Numbered from the stretch's first letter, positions 49,491 to 58,681 are shown. The stretch is 64,000 bases of DNA from Teredinibacter turnerae (GCF_037935975.1 NZ_CP149817.1:62001-126000), one strand, 5' to 3'. Notes: generated by a model from the letters alone, not told the origin. Numbers and translations are program-made.

Positions 49491-49753
49491 GGGCCTGGTA
49501 ACACTAATTCGATTCATTCTGTTGCGGCTAAAATTTCGCTGTCAAGGCGTTTGGAGCATAGTTTGGTTGTTCCAAATGAGCGATAAACAACGCTGAGAGC
49601 GGGATTTTAGCCGCAACCCGCAGGGCTGGGCCTGTATTTCCAGGCTGATGCGTTATTTTTCGCTCGTTTAGCCCGCTAAACAACGCCAAAAATGCCTTTC
49701 ATCCTGAAAATACAGGCTCCAGCAGAGCGAATTGAATTAGTGTTAACAGGCCC
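49491..49753. mobile_element. 263-bp MITE-like element with inverted ends and TA flanks
   Basis: The ends are inverted repeats of about 31 bp with 27 matches: GGGCCTG, then TAACACTAATTC, ATTC and TCTG at matching places on both strands. The dinucleotide TA stands directly outside each end (49489-49490, 49754-49755), as in IS630/Tc1-mariner type insertions. Inside are a perfect 14-bp inverted pair GTTGCGGCTAAAAT (49521-49534) / ATTTTAGCCGCAAC (49604-49617), a 14/15 pair GCCTGTATTTCCAGG (49630-49644) / CCTGAAAATACAGGC (49703-49717), and hairpin GTTTAGC-CC-GCTAAAC (49666-49681) inside the latter. No transposase is encoded. Its right end supplies part of the stop codon of the SemiSWEET gene. Confidence 0.85.
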
Positions 49754-50019
49754 TAATAAGATTTGAGATCGTGCTTAATCTTCAAGCCAAGAACCGTTGC
49801 CGTCAGAGTAAAGGTCACCAGGTTTGCAACTACAATCGCCGAGTCCTTTCGTAAAAAGCCGTATATCAGCCACAATAGTACGCCTGCCGTGAAGATCGCG
49901 TACATTCCCAGCGACAAAGATTCGGTATTGCGGGTTTTTAATACCTTCAGTACTTGTGGCAGGAACGAGCCAGTGGTGAAACACGCGGCCACATAACCGA
50001 GCACGTCAATATAATTCAT
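49753..50019 (-). CDS. SemiSWEET-type sugar transporter
   Basis: This 88-residue protein has three membrane helices and the MtN3/PQ-loop signature: YVAACFTTGSFLPQVLKVLKTRNTESLSLGMYAIFTAGVLLWLIYG, then a third helix NLVTFTLTATVLGLKI. SemiSWEETs act as dimers that move sugars across the inner membrane. I place the start at ATG 50019 (MNYIDVLG), the usual family beginning. The stop TAG (49753-49755) straddles the border of the MITE, so the insertion may have changed the last residues. The 237-bp gap upstream is without a gene. Confidence 0.88.
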   Translation of the reverse strand: MNYIDVLGYVAACFTTGSFLPQVLKVLKTRNTESLSLGMYAIFTAGVLLWLIYGFLRKDSAIVVANLVTFTLTATVLGLKIKHDLKSY

Positions 50020-50256
50020 TGTTGGAGTTCTCCGGAAACTGAACAAGGGGGGAGTGTGACTTACCGTTAGGCGTGAATTATACGCAGATTGGTACAGCCA
50101 ACGAAGGCGGCTGGAATTTGGCTGTTTCGGCCCGGAGAAGGAGTTCTTCAGGGGGTGCGATTAAACTCTGGCATTCGCTGAGCGACGATTCCGAAAGCTC
50201 TTGGCGCAAGCCGTTATTAAGTTGCTGCTTATGCGGAGCAGTTAAGAAAATAGCCG

Positions 50257-50877
50257 CTAACGCGCGTAATGGGTGATTGGAAAATTTTCAGTAATTAAAA
50301 TTGCAGGCTGATGGTTTGCAATTATGCGGTAAGTGCGCGATACAATATCTGCAGCTTGGGGGGCTTCTGGTTTTTCTGCCGTTAACAAAAACTCTCTGTT
50401 GTCTGCTTTAATATCCAGAATTTCACGATAACTTTCAAGCCCACTATCGCGAATAAGAACACCAATACCGACTTTACCACTGGTGAGCGCCTCGCGAATT
50501 TCCGGGGACAACACGGATAGTCGTACTACAGAAAACGCCGTTGCATAAATTCGTTGCGATTGGGTGCCGCGCAACTGTACTTCCCGCAACAACACTTCTT
50601 CACCCGGGGTTACTTCCAGCCAGTTCACTTGGCGCGCCGCGGTGACCGTTTCCAATAAGATCGTATCTACAGTCACTGGCTCCCAAAAAAACGCTTCCAG
50701 TGATTTTGTCACTGTACCATCGGTAATCAACAACGTGCGCAATAGTGGCGGCAAGTTAGCCATGGCAAGTTGTTCAGCATTAAATCCAGGAATGGTAGCC
50801 TCAGATAAATAGCCCTGACTGCGGAATGCGCCAAAAAAAGGCGTTTCTTCGTGGCGATCATAGTAAAGGTGCAACAT
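50257..50877 (-). CDS. Chorismate lyase-like protein (DUF98/UbiC fold)
   Basis: The central motif LPPLLRTLLITDGTVTKSLEAFFWEPVTVD is the signature of the DUF98/chorismate pyruvate-lyase-like family (PF01947). A beta-rich core follows (EVLLREVQLRGTQSQRIYATAFSVVRLSVLSPEIREAL). Such proteins can split chorismate into 4-hydroxybenzoate and pyruvate, the first step towards ubiquinone, but not all members do. It may supply the substrate of the UbiA at 10303, which has no ubiC beside it; this is inference. Start ATG 50877 with GGAG upstream gives 206 residues. Confidence 0.72.
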   Translation of the reverse strand: MLHLYYDRHEETPFFGAFRSQGYLSEATIPGFNAEQLAMANLPPLLRTLLITDGTVTKSLEAFFWEPVTVDTILLETVTAARQVNWLEVTPGEEVLLREVQLRGTQSQRIYATAFSVVRLSVLSPEIREALTSGKVGIGVLIRDSGLESYREILDIKADNREFLLTAEKPEAPQAADIVSRTYRIIANHQPAILITENFPITHYAR

Positions 50878-51344
50878 GCGACCATCTCCTGACTTAAGCA
50901 AGGTAAACCGTTTTGGTTTTGTTCTGAGCTTGTCTTTGTGCGCGTTCAGCTATTCTAAACCGTGTTGAGCGCCCGTTGGCGCAGGTTACTGATTTTACCG
51001 ATGCTATGCAAACACTGGTGCGTACCCTGCTGGAAAAATAATCGAGCAACATGCGGGCCAGGTGAGAGGGTTATTTTTCTCGTAGAGTTCTCGTAGAGTA
51101 AGTTGCGAAAATTTTCAGGCCGGTTGTCGCGATAAGAAATAACCGGTTGCCACTTTCGATTCGAGCAACAAAATTATTTAGGCGACAGAAAAAAGTTTTG
51201 GCCACGCACCTTGTGAATTCCTGCACTGCATCTAGCGTGTTTTTGCCATGTACCCACTGAAAAATTCACGTATATTGGGTCGGCCCGATTTTATTTGGGC
51301 AAACAATTTAATTGGAACCATCCTCAAACAAGGAGTAAGTCGAA
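50878..51344. other. Gap upstream of the protease gene
   Basis: 467 bp with no convincing gene. TTCTCGTAGAG is duplicated in tandem (51077-51087, 51088-51098). It holds divergent promoters for the DUF98 gene and the protease. No operator or riboswitch recognised. Confidence 0.4.
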
Positions 51345-53690
51345 GTGAATTTTGCTAAACGCTGCCGACCTATTGGATTACTTTTTTCCTCACTGTTACT
51401 TGCCGTCCCTACCTTTGCTGCCACGAAAAGTGCTGAAACATTTTCGCCTGCCGCTGCAGTATCTCCGTTGGAAACGCGCTACATCGTCAAGTTTAAGAAT
51501 TCAGCAAGCACTCTTTCCGTCGCTGCGCGCACGCTGGCTCAGGAGAGCCTGTTGCAGGCAAACGGCGCCCAAATTAAAACCCGTTTAGATAGATTCAATG
51601 CAGTTTCGGTTGCCGTTTCTGATGCTGGCCTGGCCAAGTTACGCAGCAACCCGGATATTGAATATGTTGAGTTGGACCAACCGCGTCGCTTGCTCTCGCA
51701 GTCTACCCCGTGGGGTATCGGTGCCGTCGGTGCCGATATGGTGAGTGACGCCGGTGCTGGTGATATTACTGTATGTATTATCGATTCCGGTTACGATATT
51801 ACTACGCCGGACCTGGCGGCGAATAATCACACGGGTACTAACGATCCGGGTACCGGGGAATGGTCTACCCCGGGCGGCTCTCACGGTTCTCATGTTGCGG
51901 GCACGATTGCTGCGGTGAATAACAGTGAAGGTGTCGTGGGTATTTTGCCAAATACGCAAGTTAATCTGCACATTGTTAAAGTTTTCAACGCATCCGGTTG
52001 GGGCTATTCCTCAACGCTGGTCAGTGCGATCGAAACGTGCGAAGCCAACAATGCGAACGTTGTGAATATGAGCTTGGGCGGCGCGCTGCCAACATCGACT
52101 GAGCAACGTGCGATGCGCGATATTGCCGAGCGCGGTGTGTTGTTGGTTGCTGCCGCCGGGAATGATGGCAACAGCGGTTTGTCCTACCCCGCGTCTTACG
52201 ACAGTGTTTTGTCTGTTGCAGCGGTGGACGATAATCTCGACAAAGCCTATTTCTCCCAATACAACAGTCAAGTTGAACTGGCTGCGCCAGGCGTATCGGT
52301 GCTGTCCACCGTGGGTGTGGGTGATGGGGTAGAAAGTGCGATTACCTCGACAGAGCTTGTCGTACCTGCTGACCGCGTTGTGCCACATAACCGCTTTATT
52401 TACGTCGCCGGCCTGGGCTATGTCAATGAAATGCTGGGTGGCTCGGTATCCGGTGAACTGGCTGCATGTGATAGTTCGTCAGGCAGCTATGTTTGTGGCG
52501 ACATGACCGGCAAAATCTGTGTGGTGGAACGTATTGGCAACGAATCTTCCGGTGTATACCCGGATATCGATGCCGTACTCGCCTGTACTGGCGCGGGTGC
52601 TGAATCGGCAATTGTCTATTCCAATAGCGAGCTTCCAGGCCTACAAAATCCGTTTCTCGTGGATGAGGATAGCGAGGTCAGTGTGCCGACAGTAACGGTT
52701 GATCGCGCGCTGGGTCTTGAGATCGCAGCGGCTGCGGGCGCGTCAATTACGCTTACCACCACATTGGGTACAGACTACGCTTTCTACGATGGCACTTCCA
52801 TGGCCACGCCCCACGTCGTGGGTTCAGCGGCATTGGTGTGGAGCTATTTTCCCGACTGTGGCGGCGCATCTATTCGTGAAGCGTTGACTGCAACGGCTGT
52901 GGATTTGGGTGCGACTGGTCGTGATCCAGAGTTTGGTTATGGTTTGGTACAAGTTGGCCCTGCGGTCGATTACCTCACGGCAAACGGTTGTGAGGCGCCA
53001 CCTGCTCCTGCGGTTATTACGCCGATCAGAGCGGGAACGCCGATTACTGATCTGAGTGCGGCTGCTGGCGAAACGCTGTACTTTAGCATGCGTGTGCCTG
53101 CTGGTGCGGACCCGCTGAGCTTTACCTTGAGCGGTGGTACGGGTGATGCCGATATGGTTGTTGCGCGCCGTCGCTTGCCTAAAGCTGACTTTTATCATTG
53201 CACGTCTACCACGCCTGGCTCTAATGCTGAATATTGTGAGTTCAGTGATACCCCGCGCGCGATCTGGTATGTCGCTGTAGTTGCTACCGAAGCTTTTTCC
53301 GGGGTGACTCTGGCTGCGGATTACACACTTGCGGAGGATGCTCCGAGCTTCTTTAAAAACCCTCGTGATATCAGTATTCCCGATGCAGACTCCACAGGTG
53401 TAATGAGCCCGGTTATGTCAACGTATACTGGTGATGCTTCGAGTCTTATTGTTGGTGTTCGTTTGCGACACACCTATATTGCCGACTTGGTAGTGACGCT
53501 AATCGCGCCCTCCGGCGAGGAAATCGTGTTGCACGAGAACACCGGTGGCAGTGCCGACGATATTATTGCCCGTTATGATGTACCTCTGCCCGGCGTTGCT
53601 GCTGAAGGCCGTTGGTTCCTTAAAGTGCAGGACCTGGTCGGTTTCGACACCGGATTTATCGACGACTGGTCGCTCACATTTACGCCCTAA
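51345..53690 (+). CDS. Secreted subtilisin-type serine protease with PA, PPC and P domains
   Basis: A signal peptide (to about residue 25) and an inhibitor I9-like propeptide (YIVKFKNSAS...AVSVAVSD, about 45-115) precede an S8 catalytic domain with Asp147 (CIIDSGYD), His180 (GSHGSHVAGT) and Ser485 (DGTSMATPHVVG). A protease-associated (PA) domain is inserted before the Ser (about 335-465; CVVERIGNESSG, VPTVTVDRALGLEIAAAAG). Behind it come a PPC domain (about 565-660, GGTGDADMVVARR) and a C-terminal proprotein-convertase P domain (about 675-781, IPDADSTG...SLIVGVRLRHTYIADLVVTL...DWSLTF). It probably acts outside the cell or at its surface. GTG 51345 follows a GGAG site. Confidence 0.94.
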   Translation: MNFAKRCRPIGLLFSSLLLAVPTFAATKSAETFSPAAAVSPLETRYIVKFKNSASTLSVAARTLAQESLLQANGAQIKTRLDRFNAVSVAVSDAGLAKLRSNPDIEYVELDQPRRLLSQSTPWGIGAVGADMVSDAGAGDITVCIIDSGYDITTPDLAANNHTGTNDPGTGEWSTPGGSHGSHVAGTIAAVNNSEGVVGILPNTQVNLHIVKVFNASGWGYSSTLVSAIETCEANNANVVNMSLGGALPTSTEQRAMRDIAERGVLLVAAAGNDGNSGLSYPASYDSVLSVAAVDDNLDKAYFSQYNSQVELAAPGVSVLSTVGVGDGVESAITSTELVVPADRVVPHNRFIYVAGLGYVNEMLGGSVSGELAACDSSSGSYVCGDMTGKICVVERIGNESSGVYPDIDAVLACTGAGAESAIVYSNSELPGLQNPFLVDEDSEVSVPTVTVDRALGLEIAAAAGASITLTTTLGTDYAFYDGTSMATPHVVGSAALVWSYFPDCGGASIREALTATAVDLGATGRDPEFGYGLVQVGPAVDYLTANGCEAPPAPAVITPIRAGTPITDLSAAAGETLYFSMRVPAGADPLSFTLSGGTGDADMVVARRRLPKADFYHCTSTTPGSNAEYCEFSDTPRAIWYVAVVATEAFSGVTLAADYTLAEDAPSFFKNPRDISIPDADSTGVMSPVMSTYTGDASSLIVGVRLRHTYIADLVVTLIAPSGEEIVLHENTGGSADDIIARYDVPLPGVAAEGRWFLKVQDLVGFDTGFIDDWSLTFTP

Positions 53691-53710
53691 CAGTTGCTGT
53701 TTGACTGTCC

Positions 53711-53740
53711 AAAAAAACCCGGCGAATGCCGGGTTTTTTT
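53711..53740. terminator. Bidirectional terminator
   Basis: Stem AAACCCGGC / GCCGGGTTT with loop GAAT, A-run on the left and T-run on the right. It serves the plus-strand protease gene; its right end touches the stop of the convergent acyltransferase gene. Confidence 0.9.
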
Positions 53741-54611
53741 ATATGACGGGAAGTTTCTGATAAAAATGGAGATGATGTTGGCGGATGTTCTCTGGTGTCG
53801 TGCGCCAGCGCTGTTGGAGAAAATCCACATACGCGTGTAACAAGCCGTTAATTTTCGCTGAACGCAAGGCGTCCTCATCAGGCGTGGGCAGAGGCGGGTG
53901 TAATTCAATCGTCACCCGCCCCTGGCTGTCGAGTGCACTGGAGACTGGAACAACACGTGCGCCGGTATCAACGGCCAGTTCAGCGAAGCTGGTAGCGAAT
54001 GGGCGCTCGCGGCCAAGAAACGGCAGTGATGTACTGCTGCTGCCCTGCAAACCGTCCGGCACAATATGCAAAATTCCGCCGCCTTTAAGCAGCTTCTGAA
54101 CTTTTCGCACCTGCTTTAGTACGAATCCTTCACCTTTGCCGACTTCAACCACGTTGAGATTTTGCCGGTTAGCCGCGCCGATTTTCGCAAGCACGTCGTG
54201 CGATTCCAGCGACGTGAGCTGAATGCCGCTACGGGCGAGTGATATCGGCACGCAGCGGCTGGCACCGTGGTGCGTGTTTGCGAGAATAATTCCAGAGCCA
54301 GATGTGCTATCGGTCTGTGCACGCAGGTGGTGTAAACCTTCAATGGTAACCACCCGTTCAAAATCAGTATTATCGAGTTTGGCCAGCGCACTCAGCCGCC
54401 AGTCATTGGCGTGGTTGGCGAGTAGATACTGGATTGCCTGGTGGTGGTCCGGCGGGGCGCCGAGAAACCGCTGTAAGGGACGCAACGATTTTTTATATAA
54501 CGTTTTATGCAGTAACGGGTTGGCAAAAAAATACTCCAATGCCCGTGCCGCAACCGGGTAGGGCACCGGCCCGAGAGAGCGATAAAAGGTGCGAATAAGT
54601 TGCGCCTTCAT
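53739..54611 (-). CDS. LpxL/HtrB-like acyltransferase
   Basis: This 290-residue protein contains an acyltransferase motif in IILANTHHGASRCVPISLARSG, where the HHxxx block corresponds to the catalytic His of LpxL-type enzymes, and HIVPDGLQGSSSTSLPFLGRERPFATSFAELAVDTGARVVPV, the region holding the acyl-donor pocket. LpxL-type enzymes use acyl-ACP and face the cytoplasm. The ACP gene is 12 bp upstream and an acyl ligase is further up, which supports acyl-ACP use. It is paralogous to the gene at 60385 (both have SFAELAVDTGA). There is no obvious membrane anchor. Confidence 0.82.
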   Translation of the reverse strand: MKAQLIRTFYRSLGPVPYPVAARALEYFFANPLLHKTLYKKSLRPLQRFLGAPPDHHQAIQYLLANHANDWRLSALAKLDNTDFERVVTIEGLHHLRAQTDSTSGSGIILANTHHGASRCVPISLARSGIQLTSLESHDVLAKIGAANRQNLNVVEVGKGEGFVLKQVRKVQKLLKGGGILHIVPDGLQGSSSTSLPFLGRERPFATSFAELAVDTGARVVPVSSALDSQGRVTIELHPPLPTPDEDALRSAKINGLLHAYVDFLQQRWRTTPENIRQHHLHFYQKLPVI

Positions 54612-54623
54612 CCGTTGGGCATC

Positions 54624-54878
54624 CTATAGTTTGCTGCGTACGTAGTTCGCGAGCGTTGTCAGGTTTTGGAAAACGGACTCTTCTACATCGTCGTCATCCA
54701 CCTCGATATCAAATTCCTCTTCCATGCTATTCAGCAGGCGCAGTTGCACCATGGAATCAATGCTCAAACCGCCGTTAATTAAAGGGGTGTCGTAGGCTAG
54801 TTGGTCGCTGCTTACAGAACCTTCCAATAATTTTAACAGAAGCTCTTTAAGACGCTGTTCGACGGAAACTTCACTCAT
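54624..54878 (-). CDS. Acyl carrier protein
   Basis: The 84-residue acidic protein has the phosphopantetheine site Ser42 in NGGLSIDSMVQLRLL, then MEEEFDIEVDDDDVEESVF, typical of ACPs. The motif has GLSIDSM in place of the DSL of fatty acid AcpP, so it is a dedicated ACP and not the one of primary fatty acid synthesis. It lies between the acyl ligase (56 bp upstream) and the acyltransferase (12 bp downstream) on the same strand, which suggests it carries the acyl group between them. It would need a phosphopantetheinyl transferase not present here. Confidence 0.93.
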   Translation of the reverse strand: MSEVSVEQRLKELLLKLLEGSVSSDQLAYDTPLINGGLSIDSMVQLRLLNSMEEEFDIEVDDDDVEESVFQNLTTLANYVRSKL

Positions 54879-54933
54879 CGTTTTTATCCAATTGTTAATA
54901 GATTGCTAAATCTGTGTTTTTTACATTCAGTAT

Positions 54934-56391
54934 TTATTCGATCAGATATTTACGCAGGACTTTACCCAGCGGACTTTTAGGGATTTCTTCGCGAAATTCT
55001 ATAATGCGCGGTACTTTAAAGTCAGCGACTTTACCAATACAGCAGTCGCGAATGTCTTGTTCTGTGATCGGGCCTTTTGCTACCACAGCGGCTTTAATGA
55101 CTTCGAGCCCATATTCGCTTTTAACGCCGACGACCACAACTTCATCCACGTTCGGGTGGGCGGCAATTAATTGCTCTATTTCACCGGGGTCGACTTTGTT
55201 GCCTGCGGCATTGATAAAAAACTTTTTACGTCCGGTAATCGTGAGGTAGCCATCCGTATCAAGATAACCGAGATCCCCTGTGTAAAACTGATTGTCACGA
55301 AAGGATTCGCGTGTTGCTTCGGCAAGATTTGCATAGCCGCGAGTCATGGCGTTCGAGTGGATAACGATCTCACCCGTGACATTGGCAGGAAGTAACGCGT
55401 CAGTCTCGTCGCGAATAGTGATGTGCACATTGGCAAGGGCTTTGCCAACTGAACGCCATTTGTCCCCCGCGGTAGAACCGGTGTTTAAACTCATTGCTCC
55501 AGTTTCCGTGGAGCCGTACAGTTGGCGGATCGGAACATCGTATTTCGCCAGAAATTTCTGAAAAGTATTTTCATCGAGCGCCGCACCGGCGGAAAACGCC
55601 AAGCGTAATTCTGGCAGGGGTTCTTTGTCGAGCGAGGGTGCGTCGGCCAGAATGCTGAACATAAACGGTACACCAGGGAAAATGGTTATCCGTCGCTCGC
55701 GCAATGTGGTCATGACTTTTTTACGGCTTTTGAAGTTTGGCAGGGTGACCAGGGTTGCACCGCTGGCAGCGCCGGCCAATACACAGTTGCCAAATCCGTG
55801 GGCATGGAAAAATGGTGCAACCGCGAGGATGCGGTCTTCAGTGGAGGTCTGTGCGCTTGTTTTGAAATTCGTGGCCTCGTTCACCAAATCGGAAAAGCTA
55901 CGCATTACCCGTTTGGGTTTACCTGTAGAACCGGTGGAATATTGGTAGAGCGCACAGGCAGATGGTTCAACCTCAGCCGCAGGGGCGGAACAGCTTTCTG
56001 ATGGTTGGCTTGTGTTTAAAACGGTGCACGAGAGCGTCAATTGGTCGATAACTGCGCGCACACTGTCGCCAAAAACGTCGTCACAGATCGTAATGCGCGG
56101 TTGGGCGTCAGCCAAATAACTGCACAGCTCTTCACTTTTATAGGCGGTGTTTAAAGGCACTATAACGCCACCACAGTAAGCGACGGCGAAGGTCGCTGCA
56201 ATAAAATCCGGACCGTTAGGTAGTAACAAAACCACTCGGTCACCGGTGTGCAGATCGTTTGAATAAAGCGCTGCAGCGAAAGTCAAAACACGCTGCTGAA
56301 TTTGCTGGAAGCTAAGTGTTTCAGTGGGCGATATAACGGCTGTTTGTTGGCCGTAATTTTCTGCGGTCGCCGCAAACATGGAGTAGAGCAT
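54934..56391 (-). CDS. AMP-forming acyl ligase (acyl-CoA/acyl-ACP synthetase family)
   Basis: The 485-residue adenylating enzyme carries the core motifs YSTGSTGKPKRVMRS (ATP loop), FFHAHGFGNCVLAG, QLYGSTETGAMSLNTGS, YTGDLGYLDTDGYLTITGRKKFFINAAGNKVDPGEIE and the C-terminal lysine Lys477 in PKSPLGKVLRK. It activates a carboxylic acid as acyl-adenylate and passes it to CoA or a phosphopantetheine arm. The ACP directly downstream makes acyl-ACP the likely product. The preferred acid is unknown. The start ATG 56391 has AGGA upstream. The lipoprotein gene is 105 bp further up on the same strand. Confidence 0.9.
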   Translation of the reverse strand: MLYSMFAATAENYGQQTAVISPTETLSFQQIQQRVLTFAAALYSNDLHTGDRVVLLLPNGPDFIAATFAVAYCGGVIVPLNTAYKSEELCSYLADAQPRITICDDVFGDSVRAVIDQLTLSCTVLNTSQPSESCSAPAAEVEPSACALYQYSTGSTGKPKRVMRSFSDLVNEATNFKTSAQTSTEDRILAVAPFFHAHGFGNCVLAGAASGATLVTLPNFKSRKKVMTTLRERRITIFPGVPFMFSILADAPSLDKEPLPELRLAFSAGAALDENTFQKFLAKYDVPIRQLYGSTETGAMSLNTGSTAGDKWRSVGKALANVHITIRDETDALLPANVTGEIVIHSNAMTRGYANLAEATRESFRDNQFYTGDLGYLDTDGYLTITGRKKFFINAAGNKVDPGEIEQLIAAHPNVDEVVVVGVKSEYGLEVIKAAVVAKGPITEQDIRDCCIGKVADFKVPRIIEFREEIPKSPLGKVLRKYLIE

Positions 56392-56495
56392 TTTACGTCC
56401 TGTAACAAAATGATCGTGCCGGTATTAACGCCGGCACATGAAGACTGCGGAGTCTAAAAAATTTTGTACTGCAGGTGCAATCGCTATACCAGAGA

Positions 56496-58238
56496 TTATT
56501 GCGTTTTGTGAGCGGTGATTAAAATTGCGTGGCCGCGCCCATTAATGACAACAGGCTGATTCAGAACGAGTTGCGCAGCGCCGTTGCTAATGCTGAGCTG
56601 GTGCTGTTCACTGCGCGGCCCGGACGGGGAAAAGTGGGTCAGCTCAATATCGGCTGAACCGTTCCAGTCGGCAAAGGATAGCGCTATCTCCGAAATACTG
56701 TGCGGAGCGCTCACTTCCTCGGTCCAATAAGCGCGGGCACGTTTATTGGGATCGAGCGTTGAGGTGAGCCGCACACGTGTGAATACCAGTTGCTCATCAC
56801 CTAGCGCTACCTCAGTCTCTTCAGTGCTAAATGGCGTATCGCCGAAAAAATCGTAGAGTGCGGCAACTGATGTGGCGGCGCTGGTGGCGTCGTTCGGTCC
56901 GTTAACATCCCAATCGTAAAATGCCACTCGTCCGTCTGCCGGTGTTAGATCTTTACTGTAAAGCCAGTGCAGCTGGTCCGCGAGGGTGCGTATAGCGCGC
57001 CCTGCACCTTCGCCGTTGGTGGCGGAGCGGGAGCCAATTTCCTCTGTGGTCCACAAACTGTCGATGCGACCTTGCCCCACCCAGTCATTCCAGATTGGCT
57101 CGATATTGCTGGTGTTGCCGATATAGTGTACCGATACCGTGTCGATAACCTCATAGACTCGCTGGCCGCTCAGGGCGCCGGCATAGGTCCCTACAATTTG
57201 GTAATTTAATAATTCATCCAGCCATTGACGCGCTTCTGCGGTGCCGCCGTCACCCAGTGAACCTAACACAATCCGCGCTGCGTCGGCGTGCCCGTAGCTG
57301 GTCAGCGAGGCTGCCCGCGCAGCCTGCACCGCTGGCGCCAGGTAAAACTCCACATAATAGGGAATTGTTTCTGAATCATAAGCTCGCGCATTTCCCGGCA
57401 CGGTGATGTTGTTGTTGGCCGCCCAGGCGCGTAGCGCCTGACTGACGGTTTCGACTGTAATCTCGTTGCCCAGTTGATAAGCCACCGTGTCGGCGCTGTC
57501 CGGGTGTGAGGCAACGGTGGCCACCTGCAGTGAAATGGCGTCATACCATGCCTGCTGGTTGCCGCTGTAGATGAGGTTTAAAAACTCTGCCATCCGCTCA
57601 ATATTGCGCGAATAGCCGGTAATCGGAATTAACAGCTGCCCTTGGGGTAAGCGCTCGCTAAGCTTTTGCTCCAGCGCATCGGCGCGCTCGGGTGCTGCAA
57701 TTAACGAATAACCGGTCATGCTGGTAAGCCAGCTGCGTTGCCAGCCGGCCCAGTCTGGAGGGTCACTATCGTCCACGATGCCGACGAAGTCGGTCCAGCA
57801 GTACTGGGTAAACGCCTGTGAATCTGGCTCGCAGGGCTCGGGACTTGGGACGGGAGACGGACTTGGCGATGGACTGACGCTGGGAGGCGGGCTGGGGCTT
57901 GGCGACGGCATGGGGCTGGCAGAAGGCGTTGGGCTTGGTGATGGTGCCGGACTGGGTGATGGTGTTGGGCTCGCTACGGCTGTTGGCGTGGCTGTGGGAG
58001 TTGGCGTAGCAGTGGTACTCGCGTCGGGCGTTGGCGACGGCTCTGGTGTTGGCGTGACCGATGGTGTGGATGTCGGTGTCGGTGAAATACTGGGCTCGGG
58101 AGTAGGCAATGGCGGACCGCCAGTGCCTGGGTCCGTTAGCCCGTTGCTACCGCCACCGCAGCCTGCGATTCCACAACAGGCAATAACCAACATCTGCGCT
58201 ACCATCGGGCGCATCACACCAATCACTTTCAAATCCAT
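56496..58238 (-). CDS. Lipoprotein with clan GH-A-like hydrolase domain and Pro/Ser/Thr linker
   Basis: The signal ends at lipobox IAGC (Cys27 from ATG 58238). A long low-complexity linker of Pro, Ser and Thr (about residues 35-135, units like [19 protein letters not shown]) leads to a domain of about 450 residues that looks like a TIM-barrel glycoside hydrolase: YQLGNEIT with Glu259 fits the acid/base (NE) of clan GH-A, and [11 protein letters not shown] (Glu399/400) is a candidate nucleophile. The C-terminal part is beta-rich. I cannot name the GH family. The start could also be an ATG a little downstream; no ribosome site decides. It could act on the polymer made by the neighbouring genes. 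Confidence 0.7.
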   Translation of the reverse strand: MDLKVIGVMRPMVAQMLVIACCGIAGCGGGSNGLTDPGTGGPPLPTPEPSISPTPTSTPSVTPTPEPSPTPDASTTATPTPTATPTAVASPTPSPSPAPSPSPTPSASPMPSPSPSPPPSVSPSPSPSPVPSPEPCEPDSQAFTQYCWTDFVGIVDDSDPPDWAGWQRSWLTSMTGYSLIAAPERADALEQKLSERLPQGQLLIPITGYSRNIERMAEFLNLIYSGNQQAWYDAISLQVATVASHPDSADTVAYQLGNEITVETVSQALRAWAANNNITVPGNARAYDSETIPYYVEFYLAPAVQAARAASLTSYGHADAARIVLGSLGDGGTAEARQWLDELLNYQIVGTYAGALSGQRVYEVIDTVSVHYIGNTSNIEPIWNDWVGQGRIDSLWTTEEIGSRSATNGEGAGRAIRTLADQLHWLYSKDLTPADGRVAFYDWDVNGPNDATSAATSVAALYDFFGDTPFSTEETEVALGDEQLVFTRVRLTSTLDPNKRARAYWTEEVSAPHSISEIALSFADWNGSADIELTHFSPSGPRSEQHQLSISNGAAQLVLNQPVVINGRGHAILITAHKTQ

Positions 58239-58681
58239 AAAAACCAGAGCACTTTTAAAAAACAGATAGCTCAAGTGTAGGCGTTGTTGCGCTAAAACTT
58301 TGTAAAACTTAGTTTTTTTTGTTTGCCGCGCTTAACAGTTTTGGGTCGAGTTAGCACCTTGCACTGTTTGTTTATTCTGGCGAACGCCTGCACTGCAACG
58401 ATGCGCGGCCATGTAAAATAAGCTGACAGCAAAAACGGATAACCTGTTTCGCTTGTGAGCAATTTTTAAGCGGCCAGTCGGTGTCGCGTGAAATAAGTCC
58501 CTGAAATCACGGCCCTGATGTTTAGTTCGTGTACAAAAGTTCCATTCAATCAATTGGGAATAATAATTGCTCAGCTACCGATAGAACGGGTGCTAAGGGT
58601 GCGACAGCTACGACACCTTGCCGCAGCTCAAGAGCGTCAGCTCGATGTGAGCTCTTACTTGGAAATTACAGTGGAACAGGA
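58239..58681. other. Divergent promoter region of the glycan locus
   Basis: 443 bp between the lipoprotein gene and the WbaP-like gene. No convincing gene; a GTG-started extension at 58529 of the plus gene is read as non-coding. An inverted repeat AAGAGC/GCTCTT (58630-58655) lies 26 bp before the plus-strand start. No known operator recognised. The region should hold promoters for both arms. Confidence 0.45.

Noticed and set aside
50073-50276. 67-residue plus-strand frame between SemiSWEET and DUF98 genes
   Set aside because: No ribosome site, Ser/Arg-rich, overlapping the DUF98 stop; looks like chance.
57840-58130. Repetitive GGGCTTGGCGATGG-like DNA as a CRISPR array or minisatellite
   Set aside because: It codes the Pro/Ser/Thr linker of the lipoprotein in frame. 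There are no regular repeat and spacer lengths.
58529-58681. 51-residue N-terminal extension of the WbaP-like protein from a GTG
   Set aside because: It has no ribosome site, and its Ser/Thr/Cys-rich sequence does not resemble family members. ATG 58682 has a ribosome site.
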